From NCBI RefSeq assembly GCF_007859915.1, contig NZ_SJPM01000002.1, positions 375,346 through 439,345 on the forward strand: a DNA stretch of 64,000 bases. The letters are read 5' to 3'. The position numbers and the translations under genes were made by a program. The stretch's first letter is position 1, and each line of letters begins with the position of its first letter. Source of the stretch: Neorhodopirellula pilleata. GTDB lineage: Bacteria > Planctomycetota > Planctomycetia > Pirellulales > Pirellulaceae. Positions 17,269 to 27,574 of the stretch are shown one piece after another. A model generated the notes under the pieces. That model was given only the letters and a program-made list of their open reading frames with translations. It searched no databases and had not been told where the DNA came from.

Positions 17269-20200
17269 GAGACCGACGACGAACCGCCGCCCAAACCACG
17301 AACCTGTTCGCCGATCCACCTCGCCAAATGTTCGGGACTGACCGCCGCTACGGGCATGCCCGCCCCGGCCATCATTGAGGCGTAACCTTGGTGATACCGG
17401 GCCACACCGGAATCGTCCAGCGATGCCAAACCCAAACAACGGATGCCCGAATCGACCATCGCCCGCACCTCGGCGACCATCCGTCCCACCGACACGCCTT
17501 CTTCAAAATCGGAAACCAAAATCACCAGACTCCGTGAGGGAACCGACACGCCCGCCCGGGCCGCCCGCAAACCCAAACCGATATCCGTTCCGCCGCCGAC
17601 CTGAACTTCCAATAACAACGACAACGGATCGGCGACCTGTTCGCTGAAGTCCAACACTTCGGTGCTAAAGGCGAGGAACCGAACCGACAACGCGGGCAGC
17701 GCGTCGAGCACCGCCGCGACCAATGCGCTGTAAATCACCGATGCTGACATCGAACCTGATACGTCGACGACAAACGTGACGTGCCAATCCATTTGCCGTT
17801 TGGCAGGCGAGTTGAAAATCAAACGTTCCGCAACGATCCCGACCCGACCATCGCCGCGACGATGCGAGTTGGATAAATTCTCCCGAATCGTGCGGGCGAG
17901 GTTCAACTTCTTGGCTCGACGACGCGTCGGTCTCGGCGACGACAAACCGGTCAGTGCGGGCTGCAAACGGACCGCCAATTGTTCAGCCAATTGTTGAGTG
18001 ATCCGGGCCGCCAATCGCCGCAGCGTGGCGACTTTCGATTCAGGCATCGCTCCGGCCAACGACAAGACTTGTTGCAACAATTCGATCGACGGCGTGACGC
18101 TGTCGGGGTCCAGGTGCTCGATCACCCCGGAACGTCCAGTGCCCGCTGCGGCACCGAGAACCTCCTGGCAAATATCGCTGCCGAACAACGCTTCCAAATC
18201 TTCCGCCCACTGTGCGGTCGTGGGTTGTGGTGCTTCGGTACCACCACCTGCACCAGGGAGCTTGTGTTTATCGCCTGCCAAACCGCCGCGTGATCCTTCG
18301 CCTCGACCTCGCCCATAAAGTTGATCGAGCGAACCGGCACATCGCATCGCCATGGGCGTCCGGTTCTCAGGCGGCAAACCAAAGATCAAACGCCAACGAT
18401 CGGCGAGCGGTAACTCCATGGCGACCGTTGCCCGTGCTTCGTTCCCGACCACGTCGCAATGTTGCGGATGCGCATTTGGCGATCGTTCGTGGCCGCTCGT
18501 TTGCCGTGGTGATTCGTCGGTGGGTTGCAACCAGAATTCCGCTTCCGGATAAGACGACATCAATGCTTTGCGGCCGGCTAAGTCTGCTTCCCGCAAGTGC
18601 ACCCACTCATCGGTGATCGCGTCCGCGTCGGATGAATTCGCCCACGCGAACGACTCGGCCGCACCCGTCAACGTCGATCCTCGTTCTTTCAACTCCGACA
18701 AACAGACCTGCAACATCCTTTCCCGATCGGTGGGCGAAAAGTCGGCAAACGCGCCTCGCAGTGGAGGCAACCGAGCCAAGAACACGTCATCATTCATCGT
18801 GGCGATTCCGTCTTGGATGCCTCGCAACCAAGCCGGATCAGATTGCATCCGCGGCATCAAAACCTGGGTCGCGCCGCTTAAACCGCCCCGCAGTCGGTCT
18901 CGCCCCTCGCGATCGACGGCCGCGTCCAACCAACCGCGCGTTAACGTTGCGAAAACCTCGTTTGATTGTTCGTCCAACAGGCACAACGCCCCCGCCGCCG
19001 CGCCTCGCATGCGGTTTCCGCCGTGGCGGACCGTTTGTCGGCACCAATGCGTTATCGCCATGCGTTTGTCGTCCGACTTCGAACCTCCCTCGGGGTTCAA
19101 TACGGCGTCACGCAAGTCGCCGGTCATCCAATCCAAGAAATCGACCAGCGCGGCGACGTCCGACGGTTCCTCCGAACCGCTCATTCCCGACAATCGCTCG
19201 AGGGCCGTGTCCAGCAACGCGTCGATCGTCACCCCGTCGCCCGGCCAAGCGAACGATTCCACCCAAGGCGGCATCGCGTCGGCCGGGTCCGACGGCAACC
19301 CCGGCATGTGTCCGATTCGGATGCGGGCGATGATCGTGATCGCTTCGACCAACTCCGACAAACCCGCTGCGGCTCGAAACGAGTCGCCGATCCGCGACAA
19401 CATTTGATGCGTCAGCGAAACCAAGCCGCACTGGGTCGCGACGTGCAAACAACGCAGGGTCGTCGCCGGCAACTCGTCCGCATCCGTCCCGCCAGACAGG
19501 TTGCTGGAAACATTTCCATTGATGGAGGGCATCGACGAAGACGATCGGATCAACGAGCCACGCACCATCCCTTCGACGACTTGTCGCAACGTCACGCCGT
19601 ATCGCGACACCGATTCGATCGTCGCCGAAGTGCCCTGTTGCCACGCGACGCGCCAACGTTCGATCAAGTTTTCGCGATGCCCCCTTTCGACTTCGTCAAC
19701 CCGCGTCGCGTAAGGAATGCCTGCCGCGTTCAACCGCCGCAACACCACCGCCCGCGCCCGGTCGCGTCGATCGCGGAGCACGTCCAGGCTGATCTCTTTG
19801 GCTTGGTCGTCGAATCCCCGGCGGGCGACGCCGTATCGAGACGGCCGTTTCGGCGGGGCGGGAGTGCTCGCGAAAGAATCGCGGCCGGGCAGTTTCAGTT
19901 CCTGCAATTGCCGATCGATCTCCACCGCCAAACCGCATCGCGGGGCCGCGGGCGTCACGGTTCCCAAACGATGTCCGATCAAGACTTCGCCCGCCGCGAC
20001 CGATACCGCTCGCCCGCGGCCCATCAAATCGCCTTGAACTAAACAAGACTGGATCGCTTCGATCAGCTCTCCCCGACCCGCCACCGGCAATCCTCGCAAG
20101 CGGGCCAAGTCTCGCATCATACGCAGCGATTCGCTCGCGTCAGGCATCCCGGCGACGTGCCCGTCGGTCCGCAACTCGCGACAGATCCGTGTGATCAATT

Positions 20201-21110
20201 CCGCCGCCGCCGCGTCGGCCTCCTCACGTGAATTCGCCTCGACCATTCGCTGGTGCCAAACCGGATCGCGCACCCCGGCCGGGTAACCGCTCCGCTCGTC
20301 GAGTTGCTCAAATGAATACGGCACCAACGACACACCCACGGCCGAATGCGAATCCGGTGCAACGTCCGGTTGCGCCTCGCGTAGCCTATCCGCGTCGCGA
20401 TCCCGCTCCGATTCGATCACGTCGGGCAGCAATGCGGCGGCATGAAACGACCCCACCACCGCCGCGCTATGTGAAGGAGCCCGGCGGATCGCTTCCCGCA
20501 TCGCCGACTCACGCACTCGGTCACGCGCTGAAACTTCCGGCGAACTTTCTCGCACCGCCCAACCGAACAACAACGCTGCGGCTCGAATCGAATCAGGGTC
20601 TGCGTCGAAACCCGGCGATTCGACTAAACGTTGCCACAAACCGCCCGTATCGGTTTCGCCCGAACGTCGCAACAACACGTCCAACGCGGTCTCACTCGGC
20701 AGCTCTTTCGGCGGCTCTTTCGGCCCTGGCGCAAACGGTGGTTCTTCCCATTTCGCCGAGACGGATAAATCGCACGCGACGACGGGAACACCGTTGGCGC
20801 GTGCCCAACGGATCGCGACCCATTCGGGGGAAAAGTCCGCCATCGGATAAAAGAACAACCCTCGACGATCATCGGCAGCGGAAATCGCCACAGGCGCGAT
20901 CGTTCGCGGGTCACCGAGGAATTCGATCCAATCGGCCAAGTCGGCAGGCAATTCGACCAACAAGCATTCGGGGCCGAACGCGTCGAGGATCTTCGGCACG
21001 ACACGGGCGAGCGTCGCCGAATGATGACGCACGCCGATCAACAAAGGCGAACGACATTCCGCCAACGATCGCATCGATTGTTCGATTGGGGATTCAACCG
21101 ACTGTGTCAC
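17265..21110 (-). CDS. DUF5682-type protein fused to C-terminal VWA domain
   Basis: A 1281-residue protein. Residues about 20-250 look like DUF5682 (LLIGVRHHSATLARVV, CLLVELPADLADWIEFL, VVGSFHAAALLP). The paired His motifs recall the EreA/ChaN/TraB (Tiki) fold; that relationship is an inference. A long helical middle follows. The C-terminal 200 residues are a von Willebrand A domain with an intact metal site (FVVDVSGSMSAS, then VQVGGGTDIGLGLRAAR and ILVSDFEEGVSVGRM). The GTG start at 21110 has a GGAGG ribosome site 9 nt upstream, located inside the end of the MoxR gene. It lies 4 bp after MoxR, its likely ATPase partner. Confidence 0.82.
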   Translation of the reverse strand: MTQSVESPIEQSMRSLAECRSPLLIGVRHHSATLARVVPKILDAFGPECLLVELPADLADWIEFLGDPRTIAPVAISAADDRRGLFFYPMADFSPEWVAIRWARANGVPVVACDLSVSAKWEEPPFAPGPKEPPKELPSETALDVLLRRSGETDTGGLWQRLVESPGFDADPDSIRAAALLFGWAVRESSPEVSARDRVRESAMREAIRRAPSHSAAVVGSFHAAALLPDVIESERDRDADRLREAQPDVAPDSHSAVGVSLVPYSFEQLDERSGYPAGVRDPVWHQRMVEANSREEADAAAAELITRICRELRTDGHVAGMPDASESLRMMRDLARLRGLPVAGRGELIEAIQSCLVQGDLMGRGRAVSVAAGEVLIGHRLGTVTPAAPRCGLAVEIDRQLQELKLPGRDSFASTPAPPKRPSRYGVARRGFDDQAKEISLDVLRDRRDRARAVVLRRLNAAGIPYATRVDEVERGHRENLIERWRVAWQQGTSATIESVSRYGVTLRQVVEGMVRGSLIRSSSSMPSINGNVSSNLSGGTDADELPATTLRCLHVATQCGLVSLTHQMLSRIGDSFRAAAGLSELVEAITIIARIRIGHMPGLPSDPADAMPPWVESFAWPGDGVTIDALLDTALERLSGMSGSEEPSDVAALVDFLDWMTGDLRDAVLNPEGGSKSDDKRMAITHWCRQTVRHGGNRMRGAAAGALCLLDEQSNEVFATLTRGWLDAAVDREGRDRLRGGLSGATQVLMPRMQSDPAWLRGIQDGIATMNDDVFLARLPPLRGAFADFSPTDRERMLQVCLSELKERGSTLTGAAESFAWANSSDADAITDEWVHLREADLAGRKALMSSYPEAEFWLQPTDESPRQTSGHERSPNAHPQHCDVVGNEARATVAMELPLADRWRLIFGLPPENRTPMAMRCAGSLDQLYGRGRGEGSRGGLAGDKHKLPGAGGGTEAPQPTTAQWAEDLEALFGSDICQEVLGAAAGTGRSGVIEHLDPDSVTPSIELLQQVLSLAGAMPESKVATLRRLAARITQQLAEQLAVRLQPALTGLSSPRPTRRRAKKLNLARTIRENLSNSHRRGDGRVGIVAERLIFNSPAKRQMDWHVTFVVDVSGSMSASVIYSALVAAVLDALPALSVRFLAFSTEVLDFSEQVADPLSLLLEVQVGGGTDIGLGLRAARAGVSVPSRSLVILVSDFEEGVSVGRMVAEVRAMVDSGIRCLGLASLDDSGVARYHQGYASMMAGAGMPVAAVSPEHLARWIGEQVRGLGGGSSSVS

Positions 21111-21114
21111 GGAG

Positions 21115-22329
21115 TCATTCCTCCAGGACGCCGCGAAGTTCCATCAAGCGTTTCCACAGCGGTGAACCGTCTTCGGCGCGGCGGCGAACCGGCCCGTCCC
21201 AATAGGCGAGCAGTCGTTCGCGGTCTTTGGCTTCGTCCTTCATCACGACCCCGAGCAAATGCCCGGGCATTCGCGATACGGGGTCAAAGCCACTCGGAAA
21301 GAACACACTTTCGCGCGTGATCGCCGTCGCCACCGCGACCGCTTCGGCGGTGCTCATCACCGTGCTCGGCCGGGTGACCTGCCATCCCTCGTCGCTGCGT
21401 CCGTTTCGCAAGTCACGGAACACCGTCACCAACAATTCGACCAACGACCGATCCACCGCCGCCTTCGATCCCGTTTCAGCGAGCAGTGCGGCCGCCCGCG
21501 TCGAAACGAGTTCCCGCTCGCGAACCTCGTCGGCGATCGGCGCGATGGTTTCAAAATTGAAGCGACGCTTCAACGCCGCCGACATTTCCGAAACGCCGCG
21601 GTCGCGCAAGTTCGCCGTTGCGATCAAGGCGAACCCCGGCGCGGCGAACAAACTGTTGCCCGCTCCGTCGGCCGCGTGATCCATCTCGGGAATCATCATC
21701 CGTCGTTCGCTCAAGATGGAAATGAGCGCATCCTGCACCTCGGGCAAACATCGCGTGATCTCTTCGAACCGAACGACCTTGCCGTCTCGCATGCCCGTCA
21801 TCACCGGTGAGGGCACGAGCGCCTCGCGAACGGGACCGCGATCGAGCAACATCGCGTAGTTCCACCCGTATCGGATTTGATCCTCCGTCGTCCCGGCGGT
21901 TCCCTGCACCGCGAGCGACCCAGTGCCGCTGATCGCGACGGCCAACAGTTCACCCAACATCGACTTGGCCGTGCCCGGTTCCCCGACCAACATCAACCCG
22001 CGTTCGCCGGCCAACGTGACCACGCATCGCTGAACAACGTCCCGGTGGCCAACGAACTTTTCCGTGATCACACGAGCCTCCGCCTTGTTACCGCCTACCT
22101 TGACGCCGTCGCTGCCGCAGATGAAATCGACGATCGATTGCGGCGACAACGACCAGCCCTCCGGTCGTTCGTGGCGATCGGCTGCCGCGAGTGCGGTCAA
22201 CTCATCGGCGTAACGAACTTCCGCCGGCGGCAACTGCACGCGGCGGCCCGATGCAGGTCCTGATGCGGATGCGGGTTCGGAAGTGGATTGTGATGTCGCC
22301 TCAGCGGACGATGCTTTTTTCTTAGCCAT
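21115..22329 (-). CDS. MoxR-type AAA+ ATPase
   Basis: A 404-residue AAA+ ATPase of the MoxR group, whose members work with VWA proteins to remodel or insert cofactors into targets. Motifs: Walker A GEPGTAKS at about residue 117, Walker B-like VVRFEEITR, sensor IATANLRDRGVSEMSAALKRRFNF with the arginine finger, and a lid domain after it. The N-terminal 30 residues are low-complexity Ser/Ala. ATG 22329 overlaps the end of the 1750-residue gene by 8 bp. The VWA-containing gene follows after 4 bp. Confidence 0.92.
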   Translation of the reverse strand: MAKKKASSAEATSQSTSEPASASGPASGRRVQLPPAEVRYADELTALAAADRHERPEGWSLSPQSIVDFICGSDGVKVGGNKAEARVITEKFVGHRDVVQRCVVTLAGERGLMLVGEPGTAKSMLGELLAVAISGTGSLAVQGTAGTTEDQIRYGWNYAMLLDRGPVREALVPSPVMTGMRDGKVVRFEEITRCLPEVQDALISILSERRMMIPEMDHAADGAGNSLFAAPGFALIATANLRDRGVSEMSAALKRRFNFETIAPIADEVRERELVSTRAAALLAETGSKAAVDRSLVELLVTVFRDLRNGRSDEGWQVTRPSTVMSTAEAVAVATAITRESVFFPSGFDPVSRMPGHLLGVVMKDEAKDRERLLAYWDGPVRRRAEDGSPLWKRLMELRGVLEE

Positions 22330-25300
22330 TGGACGTCATCGCCTCTTCGTACTTCGGTGCGTCGCCATCGACGACCCGTTGCCACGCCACACGGAATTGT
22401 TCCCCGACCGGCCTCGGGCACACGATCAAACCTGCATAACCACCACGCAGCCGATCCGTGTTGGTATGTCCGAACATCGGCAGTTTCCACGTTTCGATCG
22501 GCAGGTTTGGCAGTTTCAACGCTTCCCAACCGCCGGGCAAGAACACATCCCGACCCGCCCGACTGCGTTTGGCGGTCACGACCAAACCACCGTCGAGCAG
22601 TTCCGGTTTGGTCTTCTTGAGCTGCGCGGCCGACCAACCGTTCCACTGTTTGATTCGCGCGTCCGAACAATCGTGCAGGGCCAACAATTGCAAGTACCAC
22701 GTCGCCGCCTCCTCGCTGATTTTGAACTTCTTCGCGACCACGGAAACTAAATCCGCCGCCGAGACTCGCGGGTCCTGTTCGATCGCATCGGCCGCAAACT
22801 TGGAACCGAGATTGTTTTCGCGGAACTGTGTCATCGCTTCGCCCCGCATCTCGCGGACGAAGTCAGCCATGTCGAGGTGGGTAGATCCATCGCCCGAGTA
22901 ATCAAAGGTGAGCGACGCAGCCGATATCAAACTTGCATGGTCCTTGTCCGTTCGCAATCGAGCCGGCCGAAACCATAGACTGATGTTGGGCGGCGCGATC
23001 GCACCGACGATCAATCCGCCATCGAGAGTGTGAAAGCCGCCGGCATCTTGTTGGCACTTGGCCACCTGCGTCGAGAACCTTGCGATCGTCCCCTCGACAT
23101 CAATCGCTTGGTCATCCCGGAACGGCTCGGTGCGTGAGGCGCCCATCGAGAGGATCACGTCGTCTTGGTTCAAGTAATCGCGAACCGCGTCGATCAAGCC
23201 GGGCAACTTCGCGCGAGCCGGATCGCCAGGCGGCAGACTGTAGTTGAGGATCGCGATCGCTTCGGGCAGAACTTCAAAAACACGCTCGACTGGGACCGAA
23301 CGTGGCGGCGTGTACTCGATCTCGACGACTTCCGAGCGGTACTGTCTACCGAGTTTAAACGACCACTTGGAAACGGCCAGCACGGGCGAAGTCGCCGGGT
23401 CTCCCAAAAACTCACCGAGGAGTTTGGTATCGAGTCGCTGGTAACCGCCTCGCAACGTTTGCAATGCCGCGATCACGTCGGCGGGCAAGATCACCTTCGC
23501 TTTGCGGGCTTCTTGCCAAGTGGCGACCATCGAACGAAACGTCCGATCGATGTTCTTGCCCAACGCGCCCTTGGAATCGCGTCGGCATCCGTCGGCTGAA
23601 ACCTCAAGCGACACCGGATCGGCATTGGCAGCCGTGACGGCGGTCTTGATTTCGTTGACTTTCCAACCGTAGTGCTCGCGTAACTCCTTGGTCAATTTTT
23701 CTTGCCCGTAGCGAACCGAGCGATAGTTGCCCATCCAAGCCAGCGCCACCTCGATCGGCGACACGCCGAGCGACTCCGCCGCTTCGGATAATTTCTCCGG
23801 TGCAATCAGTGGCAATGTTTCGACTTTCTCGACCTCGTCCACAAAATGCTTGATGCCCGAGCGGCCCCAGATTTTCCGCAGCGGAATGGAGTTCTCGATG
23901 TTGAACGATTTCGGCGGTTTGGGATCGCCCGTTTCGTTGTACGAGAGCGAAACGATTTGGGAATTCTGGTAGCTGTAAACCAAGTAAACAACATGCCTCG
24001 ATTTCCCTTCGACGATAGCGGCCGGCCGGTCTTCCTTGGGGCCCTTGTCGGCGGCGGCTAGTTTTTTCAAAGCCGCTTCGTCGGGCGCGGGACCGCTGAA
24101 CAGCGTGAACCGTCCGGGCAGATCGACCAACCCACAATCGGCGATGAAACGTAAAGCCACCAACCAATCGCCTCGCAAGCGTTGATTGACGGGCATGCCC
24201 TCGTCGGCACCTCGGTGGGCGTGATCCCAGAATACCTTCCAAGCGCCCGCCGCCGCGTTGTCGATCAAACTGGCGAAAAGCCAATCGCCTTTGGGTATGT
24301 TTTCAACGTTGCCGGTACGAAAGAATCGCGTCACCGCGTCGATCTGTTTGAAGTTCACGGTTGACTGGTAGTAACTTCGACGAATGTCCGAAAGGCCACC
24401 TGCGGCTAGCGGGACGCTCAATGCCGATAACGCCTCGTTCATCGCGTCGTCGGATATTTGAACGGCCGCTGATGCCTTCGACCCAGCCGCCGTGGACGCC
24501 ATCGATTCGGTTTCGGATGTTTTCTTCTCGTTCGACTTTGCCCCATCGTTGCCGGCCCCGGATACTTTCGCCACGAGTTTGTCGAGCGAGATTTTTTCGA
24601 CCGCGGCCATCCTCGCGATCTTGGCGATGCCTTTGACCAACGACGCGGGCGCGTCGGGCAACAGCGCCGACACGGCGGCATGGCAAGCGGTGCGATTGGG
24701 GTCGGGATGGTTGGGATCTTCCTTGACCTTGAGCGCCTCGTGCTCAACCAAACCGGCGTCGAACAACTTCTTCGCCTGAGCGGTTTTGATCTGACGCAGC
24801 TTCTTCGAACTTTTCAGACACCGAACTTCGAAGTAATGAAAGAACATCCGCGGCAGTAGGATCGGTTGGCCCTCGCAGTATCGATTGACCGAATCGGACA
24901 AGAGTGCAATTTTGCGACCGGTGTCGACGTCGACCAAAGCATCGTGGTTGGTCAGCATCCAAAACGAATCCGAAGCCGGCTTGTCGATGATCGCCATCGC
25001 CAAGTCAAACCCGCCACCGGTTTGGCGATCATTGGAAAGCACGATCTTTCGCCCGTCGATGCCGCGGCTTTCCATTTGCCCGTCCCGTCGGGCGATAATC
25101 CGCATGCCCAACATGCCATCGGCTAAACCGAGTGGCGATCGCGTTAAGCCTTGCGGCGCAGGCAACAAGTGCGACGTGTGCCAATTGATTTGAGCACCGG
25201 CGGGCAGGTCCTCTTCGAACCACGGCGGGATGCTCTCGCGGATCTCCTTACCGGTGACCGGGTCGACTTCCCGCAGCACCGGTTTTTTAGCTTCCTGGTT

Positions 25301-27574
25301 GGATGCGTCGTCGTCGAACTGGTTCCAGTAATAATCGTGTGCTTTCTGAGCCCAATATCGCTCGCCGTCGCTGAACCAATTTTGATACGTCGGGATCGTT
25401 TCGTCGCCGGACTTCAACACCCGCGTGCCATAAAAAATTCCACCATCACACGGAATCGAAGCTTCGATCGACAGGCCGTAAAAGTACTGCTTGGTTGTGT
25501 TCAGCTTACCTCCGTCGCTGAGCCACGCGATCTTGTGTTCGTAACTCGAACTGGTGTCGAGCAACCCGATCACGGCATCGTCGCCAACGCGGATCATGAA
25601 TTCGAAACGTTGATCCTTGGCAATCGAAAACCCGCCGAGCGTTTGCCGTCCGTTAGGTCCGAACGATTCGATTTGGTCGTTCACCAACACATTCAAATAC
25701 GGAAACGCACTGACTGCTGATGAACGGCGGCGACTGCTCGTCGGCAACGGATGCTCGGCGGCGAAAGCGTCCAGCGCCGGCCATCCGTATTCGTCGAATA
25801 CGCCCGCCTCGAGTGTCCGCTGCAATGTGTCGATCAAATCAACCTTGGCCAAACGGCTCGTCAGCTCGGGGAACTGCTCTCCGGTCTTTTGGCCGGCCGA
25901 TTTGGATAGCATGTTCAACGCTTCTTCCGCGTCGACCAACCCACCCTCTTCGAGTTTCTTGAGTTGATCGTCGAGGAACGTCCACCACAGGCGACGCACG
26001 GTCTCGTGATCGGCGGCGGCCTCTTCGAAACTTCGCTGGCTCGCGGGAGTACGACCGTACGAATGACGTCCACCAACGCTTCCGGAGAACGTCACCAAAT
26101 CGGCCAGTTGGGCGTAAACCTTTCGTCCCAACTTTTCGTGTTCGATCAAATGTGTCAGTTGCGAATTGCGTCGCGGGTGATCCACCTCGGCTCGCAACCA
26201 ACCTTCAAAACTCAACGTCCGATGATCGTCGTAATCCTTGATCGGCAATTTTAAGTCGAGCATCATCTCGAGCACGTCCGCATCGAGCACGCCGCCGTAA
26301 TAACCTCGACGTCCCAGCGGGATCGGCACGCCTTCGTCGCGAATCACGCCCGCGGTCAATTCGATCAATTCGAACACCCTCGGCGGAGGTGACGTCTCCA
26401 CCGTCACCAATCGTCCGATCCACCCCGCCCGACCGCCAGGAATCTCCACATCGCCCATTGCTTCCGAATGGCCCGGTAGCTTTGATGTCGGTTGGCCCAA
26501 CAGCGGCAGGACTTTCCACTCGTCGAGTAGATCCAACCAAGCCCACACGGGACTGTCGTCCCGGTACGAAGACTTCGGGTCGGTGTGAGCCAACAACCAC
26601 ATGCCAAACGACGGATCGGATTTCACCAATCGGGCGACGTTTTTTTTCACCGATTTCCAAAACTGCATCGACGCCCGCGACATCGCCGGTGATGAGATGA
26701 TCGTTTTCAAGAATGAATCGACCTCCGTATTCTCATCCAACCCGGCGGCTTTGGCGAACCGGGCGATGTCCTTGGCCGCCGTCGCCATCGGCGGCATCCC
26801 GCCGAGCGTTCGCCGGACGTTCAAATCGGACAACGTTTCGAACGCCTCGGCCGGTTCGAATTGCTTCTCAAGATCTTTCGTGTATTCGGTCAACGCTTTG
26901 CCGGATAAACAACCGCTCAGCGTGAATTCCAAGACCGCATCGCGGCGACGGTGCCGATCGACGACCAACGCGTGGACCCGTTCGGCTTCGAGCGACTTGC
27001 CGATCGCGCGACCGGCGTAGGTCACGTTGCCCAAGTCCTTATAGATCCTCGCAACCTCTTCCCAAAACGGAGGCAAGAAATGGCGAACCGAACGGTTCAG
27101 CACGTTTGCCATCTCGGTGAACAACTCCATCGCGTGTCCCGGTTTGGACTTCGCCTTGCGGCCGGCGGCTTTGATCTGTTTGACCAAAGCCAACGCGTCC
27201 TTGGCGTTTTCGGGATGCGTGATCAACGCCCAGCTGGCGAACCCCAACGCCCGGCGACTTTGGACGGCGACGGGTTGGCTCTCTCCATCGGGCCGCAAGC
27301 CGAGGAACTCCATCGCCAAATCTTCGGCAGGTCCCAAACGGTCGGCACCCAAGCGGACGACGACCCGATCGCCGAGTGCCCCGCCGGTGTAACGTCTCGC
27401 GACGACCTTCTCGGTCACGCTCGGATCGACGTCGGCATTGGCGGCCACCATCCCGCCGGCAGCCAAGGTCGCTTCCAATCGCAGTTGCTCGGCGGTCGGC
27501 TTGCCGGCTTTGGCGTTCGCGGCGGCTTTTTTGGCCGGTTTCGTTCTTGGACCAGGTTTCGTTGCCTTGCTCAT
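22322..27574 (-). CDS. 1750-residue protein of unknown function in MoxR/VWA operon
   Basis: A very large soluble protein with no signal peptide or clear membrane segment. The N-terminus is Lys/Ala rich (KPAKKAAANAKAGK). The rest alternates helical stretches with globular-looking parts such as YYYGLSIEASIPCDGGIFYG... and C-terminal VFLPGGWEALKLPNLPIETWKLP. I recognise no catalytic motif. Similar long proteins accompany MoxR/DUF5682/SWIM genes in actinobacteria as far as I recall, some annotated only as DNA-binding; this needs a profile search. A relationship to the DUF4132/DUF5724 group is possible because a DUF4132-like gene directly precedes it. Its ATG overlaps that gene's stop as ATGA. Confidence 0.75.
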   Translation of the reverse strand: MSKATKPGPRTKPAKKAAANAKAGKPTAEQLRLEATLAAGGMVAANADVDPSVTEKVVARRYTGGALGDRVVVRLGADRLGPAEDLAMEFLGLRPDGESQPVAVQSRRALGFASWALITHPENAKDALALVKQIKAAGRKAKSKPGHAMELFTEMANVLNRSVRHFLPPFWEEVARIYKDLGNVTYAGRAIGKSLEAERVHALVVDRHRRRDAVLEFTLSGCLSGKALTEYTKDLEKQFEPAEAFETLSDLNVRRTLGGMPPMATAAKDIARFAKAAGLDENTEVDSFLKTIISSPAMSRASMQFWKSVKKNVARLVKSDPSFGMWLLAHTDPKSSYRDDSPVWAWLDLLDEWKVLPLLGQPTSKLPGHSEAMGDVEIPGGRAGWIGRLVTVETSPPPRVFELIELTAGVIRDEGVPIPLGRRGYYGGVLDADVLEMMLDLKLPIKDYDDHRTLSFEGWLRAEVDHPRRNSQLTHLIEHEKLGRKVYAQLADLVTFSGSVGGRHSYGRTPASQRSFEEAAADHETVRRLWWTFLDDQLKKLEEGGLVDAEEALNMLSKSAGQKTGEQFPELTSRLAKVDLIDTLQRTLEAGVFDEYGWPALDAFAAEHPLPTSSRRRSSAVSAFPYLNVLVNDQIESFGPNGRQTLGGFSIAKDQRFEFMIRVGDDAVIGLLDTSSSYEHKIAWLSDGGKLNTTKQYFYGLSIEASIPCDGGIFYGTRVLKSGDETIPTYQNWFSDGERYWAQKAHDYYWNQFDDDASNQEAKKPVLREVDPVTGKEIRESIPPWFEEDLPAGAQINWHTSHLLPAPQGLTRSPLGLADGMLGMRIIARRDGQMESRGIDGRKIVLSNDRQTGGGFDLAMAIIDKPASDSFWMLTNHDALVDVDTGRKIALLSDSVNRYCEGQPILLPRMFFHYFEVRCLKSSKKLRQIKTAQAKKLFDAGLVEHEALKVKEDPNHPDPNRTACHAAVSALLPDAPASLVKGIAKIARMAAVEKISLDKLVAKVSGAGNDGAKSNEKKTSETESMASTAAGSKASAAVQISDDAMNEALSALSVPLAAGGLSDIRRSYYQSTVNFKQIDAVTRFFRTGNVENIPKGDWLFASLIDNAAAGAWKVFWDHAHRGADEGMPVNQRLRGDWLVALRFIADCGLVDLPGRFTLFSGPAPDEAALKKLAAADKGPKEDRPAAIVEGKSRHVVYLVYSYQNSQIVSLSYNETGDPKPPKSFNIENSIPLRKIWGRSGIKHFVDEVEKVETLPLIAPEKLSEAAESLGVSPIEVALAWMGNYRSVRYGQEKLTKELREHYGWKVNEIKTAVTAANADPVSLEVSADGCRRDSKGALGKNIDRTFRSMVATWQEARKAKVILPADVIAALQTLRGGYQRLDTKLLGEFLGDPATSPVLAVSKWSFKLGRQYRSEVVEIEYTPPRSVPVERVFEVLPEAIAILNYSLPPGDPARAKLPGLIDAVRDYLNQDDVILSMGASRTEPFRDDQAIDVEGTIARFSTQVAKCQQDAGGFHTLDGGLIVGAIAPPNISLWFRPARLRTDKDHASLISAASLTFDYSGDGSTHLDMADFVREMRGEAMTQFRENNLGSKFAADAIEQDPRVSAADLVSVVAKKFKISEEAATWYLQLLALHDCSDARIKQWNGWSAAQLKKTKPELLDGGLVVTAKRSRAGRDVFLPGGWEALKLPNLPIETWKLPMFGHTNTDRLRGGYAGLIVCPRPVGEQFRVAWQRVVDGDAPKYEEAMTSNG

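Noticed and set aside
18966-20042. 358-codon plus-strand frame inside the DUF5682/VWA gene
   Set aside because: Arg/His-rich shadow of a gene with clear domains and a strong ribosome site on the other strand.
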